From: JBDSLU01 sp039916225
Lineage (GTDB): Bacteria > Acidobacteriota > Vicinamibacteria > Vicinamibacterales > Vicinamibacteraceae
Direction of reading: 5' to 3'
NCBI GenBank assembly: GCA_039916225.1
Contig: JBDSLU010000008.1
Coordinates: 1 to 32,522, forward strand
DNA: 32,522 nucleotides
Shown here: piece by piece, positions 31,925-32,522 of the stretch
Layout: each line of letters starts with the position of its first letter
How positions within the stretch are numbered: the first letter of the stretch is position 1
The notes under the pieces: generated by a model
Databases searched by the model: none
The model's input: only the letters and a program-made list of their open reading frames with translations
What the model was told of the DNA's origin: nothing
Program-made: the position numbers and the translations under genes

Positions 31925-32522
31925 TCACGACTCGAGGCTGCTGCGGCGGCGCTCCAGTTCGTCGAGCGTGCGCGGCCAGTCCTTCTTCAGCAGTCGCGAG
32001 AGCGCCCGATCCGCGAGCAGGCGTCCATCTGTCTGGCACATGGCGCAATAGTTCGCTTCGTTGGCAGCATAGACAATCCTCTGCACCGGAGAGCCGCAGT
32101 GCGGGCACGGCTTCCCATACCGGCCGTGAACGGCCATGTCGTCGTGGAACGCGGTGACCTTTCCTGGGAACGCCCCGGCGGCCTGCTCACGCAGCCTGTC
32201 GATCCATTCGCGAAGCGTCGCGCACGTCGCCTCGTAGAGGCGGCGGCTCTCGTCGGCCGAGAGGCTCTGGGACATCCGAAATGGCGAGAGCCGCGCCGCG
32301 TGCAGGATCTCGTCCGAGTAGGCGTTGCCGATGCCACTGAACACGCGCCCGTCGGTGAGCGAGCGCTTGAGCGTGTGATTGGCCTGCCGCAAGGCACCGT
32401 CGAACGCCGCAGCATCGCTGGCGAGCACCTCCAGACCGCCCGGGTCGTGTGCGGCGAGCGCCACGGCACCGTCGACGACGTGCAGCGACGCGCGGTGCAC
32501 GGTCCCCGCCTCCGTGAGCGTC
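31925..32522 (-). CDS. Formamidopyrimidine-DNA glycosylase/endonuclease VIII family, C-terminal part (truncated by window edge)
   Basis: The reading frame is open to the right edge, so the start lies outside. The visible 198 residues cover the helix-two-turn-helix domain (ALRQANHTLKRSLTDGRVFSGIGNAYSDEILHAARLSPF), in which GIGNAYSDEIL is the family's DNA-binding signature. The C-terminal zinc finger has four Cys: CPHCGSPVQRIVYAANEANYCAMCQTDGRLL. After it come 30 extra residues (ALSRLLKKDWPRTLDELERRRSSLES). The family excises oxidised bases from DNA. The N-terminal catalytic Pro and Glu are not in the window, so Fpg and Nei cannot be told apart. Confidence 0.9.
   Translation of the reverse strand, partial: TLTEAGTVHRASLHVVDGAVALAAHDPGGLEVLASDAAAFDGALRQANHTLKRSLTDGRVFSGIGNAYSDEILHAARLSPFRMSQSLSADESRRLYEATCATLREWIDRLREQAAGAFPGKVTAFHDDMAVHGRYGKPCPHCGSPVQRIVYAANEANYCAMCQTDGRLLADRALSRLLKKDWPRTLDELERRRSSLES

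Overview
The window is about 32.5 kb of GC-rich bacterial chromosome. It has densely packed, often overlapping genes, periplasmic and outer-membrane export machinery (so a Gram-negative envelope), several Tat- or Sec-exported enzymes and many metal or envelope-defence genes. The mix of Tat-exported Gfo/Idh oxidoreductase, exported amidohydrolase, heavy-metal RND pumps and DUF1259 proteins best fits an Acidobacteriota-like organism, perhaps of the Vicinamibacteria. This is an inference from gene content and composition only. No rRNA, tRNA, CRISPR array or insertion sequence was seen.

Left region (1-9865), metal and metalloid resistance. It opens with the 3' end of a P-type cation ATPase, then the multiply frameshifted remnant of a MIP/aquaporin gene. 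A forward operon follows: a His-rich exported protein, a TolC-type outer-membrane factor, a CusB-like adaptor with an extra N-terminal domain, a CusA/CzcA-type RND pump and an exported DUF1259 protein. A convergent two-gene operon encodes an exported ArsC/LMW-phosphatase-like protein (C-X5-K instead of C-X5-R) and a ChrB-type chromate-resistance protein. It lies behind a conspicuous TGTAAC/GTTACA operator.

Middle region (10134-17151), mixed metabolism. It holds a YihY/BrkB membrane protein, a GNAT acetyltransferase, and a tightly coupled epimerase, dihydrodipicolinate-synthase-like and exported amidohydrolase operon. This operon converges exactly, through a shared TGATCA, on a Tat-exported Gfo/Idh/MocA oxidoreductase.

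Region 17284-27814 looks like one functional block. A reverse operon (TolC, lipoprotein adaptor, RND permease, YncE-like beta-propeller) is divergent from an OmpR-type response regulator and histidine kinase. The block is flanked on both sides by paralogous exported PAP2 phosphatases. Each PAP2 gene is preceded by the same 17-bp direct repeat (GTCATCCwGCGTTCATC, 11-bp phase), a plausible binding site for the resident response regulator. This is the best candidate for an undescribed envelope-response regulon.

Right region (27943-32522). It holds an RlmL/Trm14-like RNA methyltransferase, a Tat-exported protein of unknown function paired with an M19-type dipeptidase-like protein (this pair looks less GC-rich than its surroundings), and the C-terminal part of an Fpg/Nei DNA glycosylase running off the right edge. 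Several genes have a -10-like hexamer only 7-8 nt before the start codon, suggesting leaderless transcripts.
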